Shown: positions 25,424 to 34,690, counted from the stretch's first letter. The stretch: DNA of 64,000 nt from an uncultured Clostridia bacterium (GCA_945877365.1 CAMCRV010000002.1:52192-116191); one strand, 5' to 3'. Translations and numbers: made by a program. Notes: generated by a model from the sequence alone, not told the origin.

Positions 25424-26854
25424 ATGACATTATTAAAGTTTTTTGAAATATTGGATAATATAGCCTGGGGCCCGTGGATGCTGGTGCTTCTGGTGGGTAC
25501 CGGAATTTACCTCAGCAGCAAGGTCGGCTTTATCCAGTTTTCCAAATTCGGCCATATTATGAAGCAAACTGCCGGCCGGATTTTCCGAAAGGAAAAGGCA
25601 GCCCATGGTGAGGTTACCCCCTTTCAGGCTGTGACCACTGCGCTGGCGGCAACCGTGGGTACCGGCAATATTGCCGGTGTTACCGGCGCCATCGCTCTGG
25701 GCGGCCCGGGGGCAGTGTTCTGGATGTGGCTCAGCGCTCTGTTCGGCATGGCGACCAAATATTCCGAGGTGGTTCTTGCCATCCATTACCGGGAGCGCAA
25801 CCCCAAGGGTGAATATGTGGGCGGCCCCATGTATTACATCAAGAACGGCCTTGGCAAAAATTGGACCTGGCTGGCCATGATTTTCAGCCTTCTGGCAGCC
25901 ATTGCCGCCATCGGAACCGGTAATATGACCCAGATCAATACCATTGCCACCTCCGTCAATGCCACCATTGATGCCTTCGGGGGCGATACCGGTGCAGCTG
26001 TGATTACAGTGATGGGACAGACCATTTCGGTGTCCAGTCTGGCCATTGGCCTGCTGGTGGCAGTGGTTGTGGCTATGGTGCTGTTTGGCGGTATCAAGCG
26101 CATTGGCGCGGTTACCGCCCGGCTGGTGCCCATGATGGCGCTGGTGTATGTGCTCTGCTCTGTGGTGGTGATTGTTTCCAACTGGAGCAGCATCGGCCAT
26201 ATTTTCGGTATGATCTTCCGGGGCGCCTTTTCTCCCGAGGCAGCTCTGGGCGGTGCCTTCGGCATTGGAATTATGACCACCATCCAGAAGGGCGTTGGAC
26301 GGGGCATCTTCTCCAACGAAGCAGGTCTCGGCTCTGCCCCTATGGCTCATGCCGCATCCTCGGAAAAGGATCCTGTGAAGCAGGGACTGTACGGCATCTT
26401 CGAGGTATTCATGGATACCATTGTGATCTGCACCATTACGGCTCTGACCCTGCTGTGCGGTGTGGAGAGCGGCGTGGATATTACCTGGGGGCAGAATGCC
26501 GGTGCGGAGCTGATTATCGCTTCCTTCTCCAGTGTGCTGGGTGCCCGGCTTGGTTCTGCCATTGTGGCGGTAGCTATTTCCATGTTTGCTCTGTCCACTA
26601 TTCTCAGCTGGTCGCTCTACGGCAGCCGCAGCTTCGAGTTCCTGTTTGGCCATAAGGGGGGAACCCTCTATCAGATCATCTATGTGTTCTGCATCGTTTT
26701 GGGCGCAGCCATGAAGCTGGATCTGGTGTGGACCATCGCAGACACCTTCAACGGTTTTATGGCAGTTCCCAACCTCGTTGCCCTGCTGGGACTGTCCGGA
26801 GTTGTGGTGAGGCTGACAAAGGAATACTTTGCCAATCCGGAACTGCATAGATAA
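25424..26854 (+). CDS. Sodium:alanine symporter (AGCS family)
   Basis: 476 aa with about ten transmembrane helices. AGCS proteins import alanine or glycine (sometimes glutamine) with Na+. The family signature is clear: GEVTPFQAVTTALAATVGTGNIAGVTGAIALGGPGAVFWMW, then GGPMYYI, and GRGIFSNEAGLGSAPMAHA. Own promoter, AGGAGGAAAAAT ribosome site and terminator, so monocistronic. The exact amino-acid specificity cannot be told from sequence. Confidence 0.93.
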   Translation: MTLLKFFEILDNIAWGPWMLVLLVGTGIYLSSKVGFIQFSKFGHIMKQTAGRIFRKEKAAHGEVTPFQAVTTALAATVGTGNIAGVTGAIALGGPGAVFWMWLSALFGMATKYSEVVLAIHYRERNPKGEYVGGPMYYIKNGLGKNWTWLAMIFSLLAAIAAIGTGNMTQINTIATSVNATIDAFGGDTGAAVITVMGQTISVSSLAIGLLVAVVVAMVLFGGIKRIGAVTARLVPMMALVYVLCSVVVIVSNWSSIGHIFGMIFRGAFSPEAALGGAFGIGIMTTIQKGVGRGIFSNEAGLGSAPMAHAASSEKDPVKQGLYGIFEVFMDTIVICTITALTLLCGVESGVDITWGQNAGAELIIASFSSVLGARLGSAIVAVAISMFALSTILSWSLYGSRSFEFLFGHKGGTLYQIIYVFCIVLGAAMKLDLVWTIADTFNGFMAVPNLVALLGLSGVVVRLTKEYFANPELHR

Positions 26855-26858
26855 TGCC

Positions 26859-26890
26859 AATCCGCCTGCCCTGTAGGGTGGGCGGATTTT
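26859..26890 (+). terminator. Terminator after the alanine symporter
   Basis: AATCCGCC pairs with GGCGGATT around an inner CCCT/AGGG stem, then TT and ATA-rich sequence. Confidence 0.75.
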
Positions 26891-26924
26891 ATAGAGTATT
26901 CACAGAAAATAAAAAGATCCTCTG

Positions 26925-26953
26925 TTGCCTTTTTGTTCATCTTATGGTAAAAT
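26925..26953 (+). promoter_or_regulatory. Promoter of uridine phosphorylase
   Basis: TTGCCT, 17 nt, TAAAAT with a TGG extension, 25 nt upstream of the start. Confidence 0.75.
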
Positions 26954-26978
26954 AGTTTAAGAACAAGGAGGTATGCTT

Positions 26979-27746
26979 ATGCAGGATATTGGTATGCAAT
27001 ATCACATCCGTTGTAAAGAAGGGGATGTGGGAAGGTATGTGTTTCTCCCCGGAGATCCCGGCCGGTGTGAAGCGATTGCAGCGCATTTTGACAATCCCCA
27101 TCATGTGGGAATGAACCGGGAGTACAATGTCTATACCGGCACGCTGCTGGGAGAAAAGGTTTCCGTCTGCTCCACCGGAATCGGCGGCCCCTCCGCTTCC
27201 ATCGCCATGGAGGAGCTGGCGGCCATTGGCGCCGATACCTTCATCCGGGTGGGCACCTGTGGGGGTATCGATCTGGATGTCTGTCCCGGAGATGTGGTGG
27301 TGGCCACCGGTGCCATCCGATTTGAGCACACCTCTTTGGAATACGCGCCAATAGAGTTCCCGGCGGTGCCGGATTTCAATATCACCGCAGCCCTGAAGGC
27401 CGCCAGTGAGGATTTGGGCTACCGCACCCATACAGGTGTTGTCCAGTGCAAGGATTCCTTCTACGGCCAGCACAGCCCGGAAAAGTCCCCGGTCTCCTAT
27501 GAGCTGCTGCAGAAGTGGGAGAGCTGGAAGCGTCTGGGGGTCAAGGCCAGCGAGATGGAGTCCGCCGCGCTGTTTGTGGTGGCCGCTGCGCTGGGTGTCC
27601 GCTGCGGCAGCTGTTTCCACGCCGTGTGGAATCAGGAGCGGGAGAAGGCAGGATTGTTTATGAAGATGACGGAGGATACCTCCGCTGCCATCACCGTGGG
27701 CATTGAAGCCATGAAGCGGATTATCGCCGCTGATCAGAAGAAATAA
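26979..27746 (+). CDS. udp: Uridine phosphorylase
   Basis: 255 aa of the PNP_UDP_1 family. Splits uridine to uracil and ribose-1-phosphate. [17 protein letters not shown] near the N-terminus and RVGTCGGID carry phosphate-binding residues; [10 protein letters not shown] and the late [13 protein letters not shown] match uridine phosphorylase rather than purine phosphorylase. Start at 26979: the ATG six bases earlier is too close to GGAGG. Terminated by a bidirectional hairpin. Confidence 0.9.
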   Translation: MQDIGMQYHIRCKEGDVGRYVFLPGDPGRCEAIAAHFDNPHHVGMNREYNVYTGTLLGEKVSVCSTGIGGPSASIAMEELAAIGADTFIRVGTCGGIDLDVCPGDVVVATGAIRFEHTSLEYAPIEFPAVPDFNITAALKAASEDLGYRTHTGVVQCKDSFYGQHSPEKSPVSYELLQKWESWKRLGVKASEMESAALFVVAAALGVRCGSCFHAVWNQEREKAGLFMKMTEDTSAAITVGIEAMKRIIAADQKK

Positions 27747-27751
27747 AAGAT

Positions 27752-27777
27752 GAGGGAACTGCCTGTGCAGTTCCCTC
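27752..27777. terminator. Bidirectional terminator
   Basis: Perfect 11-bp stem GAGGGAACTGC and its complement, 4-nt loop, with A/T-rich sequence on both sides, between convergent udp and the small protein gene. Confidence 0.85.
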
Positions 27778-27782
27778 AAAAT

Positions 27783-28103
27783 TTATTCTTCCGAGTATTT
27801 TACAAAGCCAAGGCTGAGATAATCCAGAAATACACGCTTGTCCGGGGTCTTGCCCATGGTGACCCGGTGGCAGTGAATTTCCCAGACAGGCTCGCCCTCC
27901 AGCTGGGATTTCTGAATCTCGAATACATGATTCCAGCTTCTGCCCTCCAGATAGAGCTGATCCCTGTCAATGCGGATCAGCTCCAGACGGCGGAAATTGA
28001 AGGTGGGGAAGGCATTTTTGATGCAGATTTCAAAAAACATCTGCCCATCCCGTACGCTGCAAAGCTCAAAGGTGCTGCGGATCATGGCAGAGTAGTTTTC
28101 CAT
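27783..28103 (-). CDS. Hypothetical protein, 106 aa
   Basis: Soluble, with alternating strand-like segments (GQMFFEICIKNAFPTFNFRRLELIRIDRDQLYLEGRSWNHVFEIQKSQ). I do not recognise a family. An AAGGAGG ribosome site lies before the ATG, and codon use matches the neighbours, so it is probably real. It follows the thioesterase gene by 26 bp and likely shares its transcript. Confidence 0.65.
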   Translation of the reverse strand: MENYSAMIRSTFELCSVRDGQMFFEICIKNAFPTFNFRRLELIRIDRDQLYLEGRSWNHVFEIQKSQLEGEPVWEIHCHRVTMGKTPDKRVFLDYLSLGFVKYSEE

Positions 28104-28129
28104 AGTGAAACCTCCTTGTAAAGGTGAAA

Positions 28130-28516
28130 CTACAGCTTGGCGTAGGCTCTGTCCAAAAACTTCTGAGAATTTACCATCACGCGCTGATGGGTTCCGTGCC
28201 CGATTTCCCCGGCTTCGTCAAAGGCTTTGACACAGAAGGTGATGACCTTCCCATTGACCTCGGTGACTTCCGCCTCGGCTCGAACCTCCAGCCCCACAGG
28301 GGTGGCGGAGATATGCTCAATGTTCAGCATAGTGCCTACGGTGGTCTGGCCTTCAGCCAGAGCATCTTCAATGGCGTTGCAGGCGGCGCCCTCCATCAGC
28401 GCCACCATACAGGGGGTGGCGTAAACCAGCAGGTCGCCGGAGCCAACCTCCTGAGCGGTATCCTCCCGTTCGGCGGTGGTTTCTGCTTCGCCCTTCATGC
28501 CTACAGTAATCTCCAT
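28130..28516 (-). CDS. Hot-dog fold thioesterase (FlK-like)
   Basis: 128 aa. The start at 28516 (AGGAAAGGTTGTG upstream) gives MEITVGMKGEAET, the normal N-terminus; longer in-frame forms run through the promoter. VYATPCMVALMEGAACNAIEDAL, GTMLNIEHISATPVGLEVRAEAEVTEV and a late GHGTHQRVMVN fit the single-domain thioesterase family that includes fluoroacetyl-CoA thioesterase. The true substrate is unknown; hydrolysis of a small acyl-CoA is expected. Confidence 0.85.
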   Translation of the reverse strand: MEITVGMKGEAETTAEREDTAQEVGSGDLLVYATPCMVALMEGAACNAIEDALAEGQTTVGTMLNIEHISATPVGLEVRAEAEVTEVNGKVITFCVKAFDEAGEIGHGTHQRVMVNSQKFLDRAYAKL

Positions 28517-28543
28517 TGGAATCACAACCTTTCCTTTTTTTAT

Positions 28544-28572
28544 ATAATACTCGAAATCCAAGGGACTGTCAA
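28544..28572 (-). promoter_or_regulatory. Promoter of the thioesterase gene
   Basis: TTGACA, 17 nt, TATTAT on the - strand, back-to-back with the pncB promoter. Confidence 0.8.
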
Positions 28573-28583
28573 TGAAAAAAGGG

Positions 28584-28612
28584 TTGCGAAGGGCATCACA
28601 ATTCCGTATAAT
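28584..28612 (+). promoter_or_regulatory. Promoter of the pncB operon
   Basis: TTGCGA, 17 nt, TATAAT, 31 nt before the start; its -35 is 11 bp from the divergent -35. Confidence 0.8.
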
Positions 28613-28643
28613 GGGGACATCAAACAAAAGAGGTGATATACCT

Positions 28644-30095
28644 ATGGTGATCAACGACAAACTGAATCTGACCATGCTCTGCGATTTCTATGAGCTGACC
28701 ATGAGTCAGGGCTATTTTTCCACCGGCTACTGCAACCGGATTACCTATTTTGACCTGTTTTTCCGCCGCTGTCCCGACGGCGGCGGCTTCGCCATCGCGG
28801 CGGGTCTGGAGCAGATTGTCCAGTATATCCAGGATCTGCATTTTTCGCAGGAGGATATTGCCTACCTGCGCAGCCGCAATATGTTCAGTGAGGAGTTCCT
28901 GAATTATCTTGCCAATTTCCGCTTCACCGGCGACATCTGGGCAGTGCCCGAGGGCACACCGGTGTTCCCCAGAGAGCCGATTCTGACGGTGCGTGCCCCT
29001 GCTATCCAGGCGCAGCTCATCGAAACCTATCTTCTGCTCTGCGTCAACCATCAGAGCCTGATTGCCACCAAGGCCAACCGAATCGCCCGGGCGGCAGAGG
29101 GGCGGACGGTGCTGGAGTTTGGCTCCCGCCGGGCTCAGGGTGCGGATGCTGCCATTCTGGGCGCACGGGCTGCCTATATCGGCGGCTGCCACGGCACCGC
29201 CTGCACCATCTCCGACCAGATATTCGGTGTTCGTGCCGGAGGCACCATGGCTCACGCCTGGGTGCAGATGTTCGACACGGAATATGAAGCCTTCAAGGCC
29301 TATGCAGAAATGTATCCGGACAACGCAACCCTTCTGGTGGACACCTATAATACGCTGCACTCCGGCATCCCCAATGCCATCCGGGTGTTTAACGAGGTTC
29401 TGAAGCCCAGAGGCATTACCAAGTGCGGCATCCGGCTGGACTCCGGCGACCTGGCCTATCTGACCCGCAAGGCCAGAGCCATGCTGGATGAGGCCGGCTG
29501 GACGGAGTGCAAAATCACGGTTTCCAATTCTCTGGACGAGTATATCATTCGGGACATTCTTCAGCAGGGAGCCCAAATCGATGTGTTCGGCGTGGGTGAG
29601 CGGCTGATCACCGCCCGGAGTGAGCCGGTGTTTGGCGGTGTGTACAAGCTGGTGGCTGTAGAGAAGGAGGACGGAACCGTCACCCCCAAAATCAAGATCT
29701 CCGAAAATGTGGAGAAAATCACCAACCCCCATCATAAAAAGCTGTATCGCTTCTACGGCAACGACACCGGCAAGGCCATCGCTGACTACTTGTGTGTCTA
29801 TGATGAAACCGTGGACGATACCCAGGATATGGAGATTTTTGATCCCGATGCCACCTGGAAGACCAAAACTGTCTACAATTTCACCGCCAAGGAGCTGCAG
29901 GTTCCCATTTTCCGCAATGGCGAGCTGGTGTACAAGCTGCCCACGCTGGAGGAAGTACGAACCTACTGCCTGCAACAGGTGGATACCCTGTGGGAGGAGG
30001 TCAAGCGGTTTGACAATCCCCATACCTTCTATGTGGATCTTTCGAAGAAGCTGTGGGATATCAAATACGGCTTGCTGAAGGACAATGCAAAGTAA
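28644..30095 (+). CDS. pncB: Nicotinate phosphoribosyltransferase
   Basis: 483 aa. Joins nicotinate with PRPP (and ATP) to nicotinate mononucleotide, the salvage entry to NAD. LCDFYELTMSQGYF at the N-terminus, TYFDLFFRRCPDGGGFAIAAGLEQ, the EFGSRRAQGADAAILGARAAYIGGCHGT core and IRLDSGDLAYL (phosphoribosyl binding) are diagnostic. Start at 28644 (AAGAGGTG upstream). First gene of a tightly overlapping run; nadE at 59255 supplies the last NAD step. Confidence 0.94.
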   Translation: MVINDKLNLTMLCDFYELTMSQGYFSTGYCNRITYFDLFFRRCPDGGGFAIAAGLEQIVQYIQDLHFSQEDIAYLRSRNMFSEEFLNYLANFRFTGDIWAVPEGTPVFPREPILTVRAPAIQAQLIETYLLLCVNHQSLIATKANRIARAAEGRTVLEFGSRRAQGADAAILGARAAYIGGCHGTACTISDQIFGVRAGGTMAHAWVQMFDTEYEAFKAYAEMYPDNATLLVDTYNTLHSGIPNAIRVFNEVLKPRGITKCGIRLDSGDLAYLTRKARAMLDEAGWTECKITVSNSLDEYIIRDILQQGAQIDVFGVGERLITARSEPVFGGVYKLVAVEKEDGTVTPKIKISENVEKITNPHHKKLYRFYGNDTGKAIADYLCVYDETVDDTQDMEIFDPDATWKTKTVYNFTAKELQVPIFRNGELVYKLPTLEEVRTYCLQQVDTLWEEVKRFDNPHTFYVDLSKKLWDIKYGLLKDNAK

Positions 30096-30594
30096 GAAAA
30101 CCCCGGCCTCTGCTGTAGCCCTGGGGGGCGTTCTGGCTGCGCTGGCTGTGGTCATCATGTGCCTGGGTACTCTGATTCCCATAGCCACCTATGTGTGTCC
30201 TGCCATCTGCATGCTGCTGGTTCAGACGGTGACAAAGCTTTGCGGCAGAAGGATAGGCTGGGCATGGTACGGCGCGGTTTCCCTGCTTTCCCTGCTGATG
30301 GCGCCGGATAAGGAGGCGGCCGGGGTCTTCCTGCTGCTGGGCTACTATCCCATCGTTAAACCATGGATGGACAGCCGGAAAGGGAAGTGGCTCTGGAAGG
30401 CAATGTTTTTCAATGCCTCCATTGCTCTGCTGTACTGGGTTATGCTGCACCTGCTGGGACTGGAACAGGTGACGGAGGACTATTCCGGGGCAGGCCTTGC
30501 CATGGGCATTCTGCTGGTGGTGTTGGGGAATCTGACTTTCTACCTGTTGGATATTCTCCTGTCCCGGGGAATTCGGAGGCGCCGTGGAAGATAA
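30085..30594 (+). CDS. Integral membrane protein, possibly an ECF-type substrate-binding subunit
   Basis: 169 aa with five to six hydrophobic segments. The N-terminal pattern (VALGGVLAALAVVIMCLGTLIPIATYVCPAICM) resembles small S-component-like membrane proteins, which bind a vitamin and use a shared energising module. It overlaps the end of pncB by 11 nt with AAGGA inside pncB. Niacin uptake is an attractive guess from context but is not shown; no energising ATPases are in the window. Confidence 0.7.
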   Translation: MQSKKTPASAVALGGVLAALAVVIMCLGTLIPIATYVCPAICMLLVQTVTKLCGRRIGWAWYGAVSLLSLLMAPDKEAAGVFLLLGYYPIVKPWMDSRKGKWLWKAMFFNASIALLYWVMLHLLGLEQVTEDYSGAGLAMGILLVVLGNLTFYLLDILLSRGIRRRRGR

Positions 30595-30838
30595 CTGGTA
30601 TGTGTATATTCTCCGCTGCGGAGACGGAACCCTGTACACCGGCATCACCACGGATGTACAAAGGCGCCTTCAGATGCACCGCAGCGGAAAGGGCGCCAAA
30701 TATACCCGGGGTCGCCAGCCTCTGGAACTGGTGTACACGCAGGCGTGCGATGACCACGGTCAGGCGCTGAAGCGGGAATGGCAGATCAAACAGATGTCTC
30801 GTGGGGAAAAAGAAAAGATAATAAAGAAGGAATCCTGA
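30584..30838 (+). CDS. GIY-YIG nuclease family protein (UPF0213)
   Basis: 84 aa starting at GTG 30584 (GGAGG four bases before). WYVYILRCGDGTLYTGIT contains the GIY-YIG-like core, the conserved Arg is in DVQRRLQMHRSGKGAKYTRGR, and the Glu is in LKREWQIK. Free-standing proteins of this size occur widely in Firmicutes; a DNA-repair role has been suggested but not proven. Overlaps the preceding membrane gene by 11 nt. Confidence 0.9.
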   Translation: MEDNWYVYILRCGDGTLYTGITTDVQRRLQMHRSGKGAKYTRGRQPLELVYTQACDDHGQALKREWQIKQMSRGEKEKIIKKES

Positions 30839-32035
30839 ATGAACAGCAAAACACGAACCCGGGCATTTTTTCTCACCATGATTCTGTTTAATCTGGCCGC
30901 AAATTTTGCCCATCCGGTTACGCCTACCATCATCAAGGATCTGGGGCTGCATGACTATATGTTTGGTTTGGCTCTGGCGGTGATGATGAGTGTCAACTTT
31001 CTCATATCCCCCTTCTGGGGCAAGATCAACACCTATATCTCCTCCCGAAAGACGCTGCTGCTCTGCTGCTTCGGCTATGGCATTGCCCAGCTTCTCTTCT
31101 GCTATGCCACCACAGAAGGCGGAATTCTGCTGGCGCGGGCGCTGGCAGGCATATTCGTGGGCGGAATCTTTGTGAGCTTTCTCACCTACATTGTCAATAC
31201 CTCCCCGGCGGAGGATCAGGCCAGACACCTGACCTACAATGCCACCATCAATTCCGTAGCCGGTGCTCTGGGATATCTGGTGGGCGGCCTTCTGGGGGCG
31301 GTGAATCCCAGATATGCCTTTCTGGCGCAGGCGTTGTGCCTGTGCATCAGCGGTGTCCTGTTTTACGGAATCTGCCTGAAGGATTCTGTGCAGGGTGAGA
31401 AGCCCAGCCTTTCCGGGCTTGTCCGGGATGCCAACCCGTTGAAGGCCTTCTCCGACAGCCGGTACTTTATGAATACGGCCTTCGTGCTGCTGTTCGCGGT
31501 GAACCTGCTGATCAACTTCGGCAATACCGGCTTTGATCAGGCATTCAATTACTATCTGAAAGATCAGCTCAGCCTGTCCGCTGCCTATAACGGCATCATC
31601 AAGGGGGGCGTAGGACTGATTTCCTTTGTGTTCAACATGACCCTCTGCCTGTGGATCATCCGGAAAACCGATGTCCGGATCTCTATGGTGGTGCTGACGG
31701 CGGTGTGTGCGCTTTCTGCGTTTGCCACGGTTCTGCCCGGGAGAATTCCGGTATTCATCCTGTTCAGTGTTCTGGTGTATGCCGGATATTCCGTGGGAAT
31801 CCCGGTGCTGCAAAGCATGATTGTGAATCAGGCCTCCCCGGGGCAGAAGAATCTGGTGGTGGGCTTCTTCAACGCTATCAAGTCTCTGGGCTGTATGGCA
31901 GGCTCTCTCACCGCCGGGTTCCTCTACGGTGTGTTCCCCAAGCTGCCCTTTATCTGCGTGTGCGCGGTATACTGCCTCAGCATTGCGGCGGCAGTGGGCT
32001 ACCTGTCCTATAGCCGGAAGCTGGTAACTGTATAG
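30839..32035 (+). CDS. MFS transporter
   Basis: 398 aa, twelve predicted helices. The motif A region between helices 2 and 3 reads SPFWGKINTYISSRKTLL, a DHA1-like exporter layout; ALAGIFVGGIFVSFLTYI is helix 4. Start at 30839 directly after the GIY-YIG stop. Probably a small-molecule exporter; substrate unknown. Last gene of the pncB run, followed by a bidirectional terminator. Confidence 0.88.
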   Translation: MNSKTRTRAFFLTMILFNLAANFAHPVTPTIIKDLGLHDYMFGLALAVMMSVNFLISPFWGKINTYISSRKTLLLCCFGYGIAQLLFCYATTEGGILLARALAGIFVGGIFVSFLTYIVNTSPAEDQARHLTYNATINSVAGALGYLVGGLLGAVNPRYAFLAQALCLCISGVLFYGICLKDSVQGEKPSLSGLVRDANPLKAFSDSRYFMNTAFVLLFAVNLLINFGNTGFDQAFNYYLKDQLSLSAAYNGIIKGGVGLISFVFNMTLCLWIIRKTDVRISMVVLTAVCALSAFATVLPGRIPVFILFSVLVYAGYSVGIPVLQSMIVNQASPGQKNLVVGFFNAIKSLGCMAGSLTAGFLYGVFPKLPFICVCAVYCLSIAAAVGYLSYSRKLVTV

Positions 32036-32036
32036 C

Positions 32037-32072
32037 AAAAACCTCCCATCCACCGCTGGATGGGAGGTTTTG
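32037..32072. terminator. Bidirectional terminator
   Basis: AAAACCTCCCATCCA pairs with TGGATGGGAGGTTTT (perfect 15-bp stem, 4-nt loop). Ends both the MFS gene (+) and the feo operon (-). Confidence 0.92.
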
Positions 32073-32090
32073 CTGCGATTTCTTGAGGCC

Positions 32091-32234
32091 TTACCTGCCT
32101 TTACAGTGGCAGCTGCCGCAGTTTCCGCTGCACCCGGTGCAGCAGGATTTGCCGGACTTTTTGTCCCGAATCATTTTTCTGAGAATGGCAAAGACGATAA
32201 CAGCCAGAACCCCGAGAATCAGAAGATCTCCCAT
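32091..32234 (-). CDS. FeoB-associated Cys-rich membrane protein
   Basis: 47 aa. One N-terminal transmembrane helix (LLILGVLAVIVFAIL), a short basic stretch, then a tail with six cysteines (CCTGCSGNCGSCHC). This is the small protein typically encoded after feoB and thought to assist ferrous iron transport. GGAGTAAAC before the ATG forms the ribosome site and overlaps the feoB stop. Confidence 0.9.
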   Translation of the reverse strand: MGDLLILGVLAVIVFAILRKMIRDKKSGKSCCTGCSGNCGSCHCKGR

Positions 32235-32236
32235 GT

Positions 32237-34387
32237 TTACTCCTTTCCTGCGCCCTTGCGCATCATAAGCCAGACCAGCCCACCCAGTACAGCCCAGGCT
32301 GCCAGTGTCAGCAGGCCGAATGCCGCTTCACCAGTGAACAGCCCGCCGATCTGATAGACGATCATGGAAATGGCGTAGGCAAACACACACATATATCCAA
32401 TGGCAAAGGCTGTCCATTTTCCGTTGTTCATCTCCCGGCGAATGGCACCCATGGCTGCAAAGCAGGGAGCGCACAGCAGGTTGAAGATCAGAAAGCTGTA
32501 AGCCCGGACAGGTCCGAAATCCGCAGCCACCATGGACCAGATTTCGTTTCCGGTCTCGCTGAGCTCCCCGGCATAGTTGTACAGGGTGCCCATGGTCATA
32601 ACCACTTCTTCCTTGGCTATAAGACCGGTGATGGTTGCCACCGTGGCCTTCCAGCCCATGTCTCCCATCCAGCCCAGAGGATAGAATACCCAGGCAAGAA
32701 GATTTCCCAGAAACGCCAGAAGAGAGCTGTTTTTATCCTCCACGGCTCCAAACACCCCGTCCACGAAGCCATAGCTCTGGAGGAACCACAGCACGATGGA
32801 GCTGAGGAGGATGATGGTGGTAGCCCGCTTGACATAATCCCAGCCCCGGTTGCCGGTGGAGCGCAGAACATTTCTGGCCGAGGGGATGTGATAGGCAGGC
32901 AGTTCCATGACAAAGGGTGCTGGCTTCCCGGCCAATGGCTTGAACTTCTTTAAAATCACACCGGAAACCATGACCGCAGCTACGCCGATGAAGAAGGCGG
33001 ACAACGCCACAAGGGGGGAGTTCCCGAACACAGCGCCGGCAAACAGACCAATGATGGGCATTTTGGCGCCGCAGGGGATGAAACCTGTTGTAATGACGGT
33101 GATCTTCCGATCCCGTTCCTGCTCAATGGTTCGGGAGGCCAGAATCCCGGGGACACCGCAGCCCGTTGCCACCAGCATGGGGATGATGGATTTGCCGGAA
33201 AGGCCAAATTTGCGGAGAATTCTGTCCATGATAAAGGCCACCCGGGACATATAGCCCACATCTTCCAGAATGGACAGCAGGAACATCAGAACCAGAATCT
33301 GAGGCACAAATCCCAGAACAGCCCCCACACCTGCCAGAATACCATCCATCACCAGCCCATATACCCAGCCGCTGACCCCCAGACCTGTGAGAATCCGGTC
33401 AAACAGGCTGGGAACCCACTGCCCGAACAGCACATCGTTTGCCCAATCCGTGCCAATGGTTCCGATGGAGAAGGGAAAGCTGCCCATGGCAATGGCGTAC
33501 ATCAGAAACATCACGGCGGCAAAAATGGGCAGAGCCAGAACCCGGTCTGTGACGATTCGGTCAATTTTGTCCGACAGGCTCAGGCCGTGCTTTGCCATTT
33601 TTTTCTGTACGGCCTTTTCCATGACCTTTGCAATGAAACCATAGCGCTGGTCGGCGATGATGGACTCCGCATCGTCGTCCATTTCCCATTCGCAGTCGGC
33701 AATGTGCTGCTGCAGATGGGCAAGCAGATTGGTATCCAGCTTCAGCTCATCCCGGACCCGGCTGTCCCGCTCGAAGACCTTGATGGCAAACCACCGCAGA
33801 GCCACCGGGTCGACCATGCCCTCAATGGACTCCTCAATGTGTGCCAGTGCGTGCTCCACGCTGCCGCTGAAAATATGGGGCATATCGCCATGTGTGTGAT
33901 TTTGCGCCAGGGAAACAGCAGCCTCGGCAGCTTCCAGACAGCCTTCGTTTTTCAGGGCGCTGATCTCCACCACGGTGCAGCCCATGGCCTTTCCCAGCTT
34001 TTCCAAATCGATGCGGTCGCCATTTTTCCGCACCAGATCCATCATGTTGATGGCGATGACCACCGGGTAGCCCAGTTCCATGAGCTGGGTGGTGAGATAT
34101 AGATTCCGTTCAATGTTGGTGCCGTCCACGATGTTCAAAATGGCATCCGGGTGTTCCGTCACCAGATAGCGCCGGGTCACCACCTCCTCGGGAGAGTAGG
34201 GGGAGAGGGAGTAGATGCCGGGCAGATCCTGAATAATCACATCGGGATTTCCCTTGAGGGTGCCCTCCTTTTTCTCCACCGTGACCCCAGGCCAGTTGCC
34301 AACATACTGGTTGGAGCCGGTGAGAATATTGAACAGCGTGGTTTTTCCACTGTTTGGATTGCCGGCCAGGGCGATTCTTATGGACAT
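32237..34387 (-). CDS. feoB: Ferrous iron transporter FeoB
   Basis: 716 aa. The N-terminal G domain shows G1 GNPNSGKT, G3 DLPGIYSL and G4 NMMD, then a GDI-like spacer. The membrane part has the two Gate-type cores (e.g. LSILEDVGYMSRVAFIMDRILRKFGLSGKSIIPMLVATGCGVPGI). Imports Fe2+ under anaerobic, reducing conditions. Preceded by a palindromic operator and by feoA; followed by the Cys-rich partner. Confidence 0.96.
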   Translation of the reverse strand: MSIRIALAGNPNSGKTTLFNILTGSNQYVGNWPGVTVEKKEGTLKGNPDVIIQDLPGIYSLSPYSPEEVVTRRYLVTEHPDAILNIVDGTNIERNLYLTTQLMELGYPVVIAINMMDLVRKNGDRIDLEKLGKAMGCTVVEISALKNEGCLEAAEAAVSLAQNHTHGDMPHIFSGSVEHALAHIEESIEGMVDPVALRWFAIKVFERDSRVRDELKLDTNLLAHLQQHIADCEWEMDDDAESIIADQRYGFIAKVMEKAVQKKMAKHGLSLSDKIDRIVTDRVLALPIFAAVMFLMYAIAMGSFPFSIGTIGTDWANDVLFGQWVPSLFDRILTGLGVSGWVYGLVMDGILAGVGAVLGFVPQILVLMFLLSILEDVGYMSRVAFIMDRILRKFGLSGKSIIPMLVATGCGVPGILASRTIEQERDRKITVITTGFIPCGAKMPIIGLFAGAVFGNSPLVALSAFFIGVAAVMVSGVILKKFKPLAGKPAPFVMELPAYHIPSARNVLRSTGNRGWDYVKRATTIILLSSIVLWFLQSYGFVDGVFGAVEDKNSSLLAFLGNLLAWVFYPLGWMGDMGWKATVATITGLIAKEEVVMTMGTLYNYAGELSETGNEIWSMVAADFGPVRAYSFLIFNLLCAPCFAAMGAIRREMNNGKWTAFAIGYMCVFAYAISMIVYQIGGLFTGEAAFGLLTLAAWAVLGGLVWLMMRKGAGKE

Positions 34388-34406
34388 AGATTCCTCACTT
34401 TCTTTA

Positions 34407-34422
34407 GTTAGCGATAGCTAAC
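34407..34422. promoter_or_regulatory. Palindromic operator before feoB
   Basis: GTTAGCGATAGCTAAC, 6-bp arms with a 4-nt centre, 20 bp before the feoB start. It shares both arms with the feoA operator; probably bound by an iron-dependent DtxR-type repressor (inference). Confidence 0.7.
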
Positions 34423-34437
34423 CGATCCGTAAAAAAA

Positions 34438-34659
34438 TTATTGTACTTCAATCATTTCTGCGTCTGCTTTCCGCAGGCTCAGCTCATAGCCCCGGAGATT
34501 GAGCTCCATGGGATCGCCCAGAGGGGCCATTTTCCGAACAAAAATCTCCACATTTTTGGTAATTCCCATGTCCATGATCCGTCTGCGCACAGCGCCTTCT
34601 CCATTGACCCGGGTTACCACCAGGGTATCCCCAACCCTTGCGTCCTTTAATGTCTTCAT
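34438..34659 (-). CDS. feoA: Ferrous iron transport protein A
   Basis: 73 aa SH3-like protein: MKTLKDARVGDTLVVTRVNGEG, then RRRIMDMGITKNVEIFVRKMAPLGDPMELNLRGYELSLRKADAEMI. Thought to support FeoB at the inner face of the membrane. Start at 34659; an upstream in-frame ATG lies inside the operator, about at the transcript start, so it is rejected. Own promoter and operator. Confidence 0.92.
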   Translation of the reverse strand: MKTLKDARVGDTLVVTRVNGEGAVRRRIMDMGITKNVEIFVRKMAPLGDPMELNLRGYELSLRKADAEMIEVQ

Positions 34660-34690
34660 CCAATCATCCCGTTTCCTGTTATTTTTAAAA

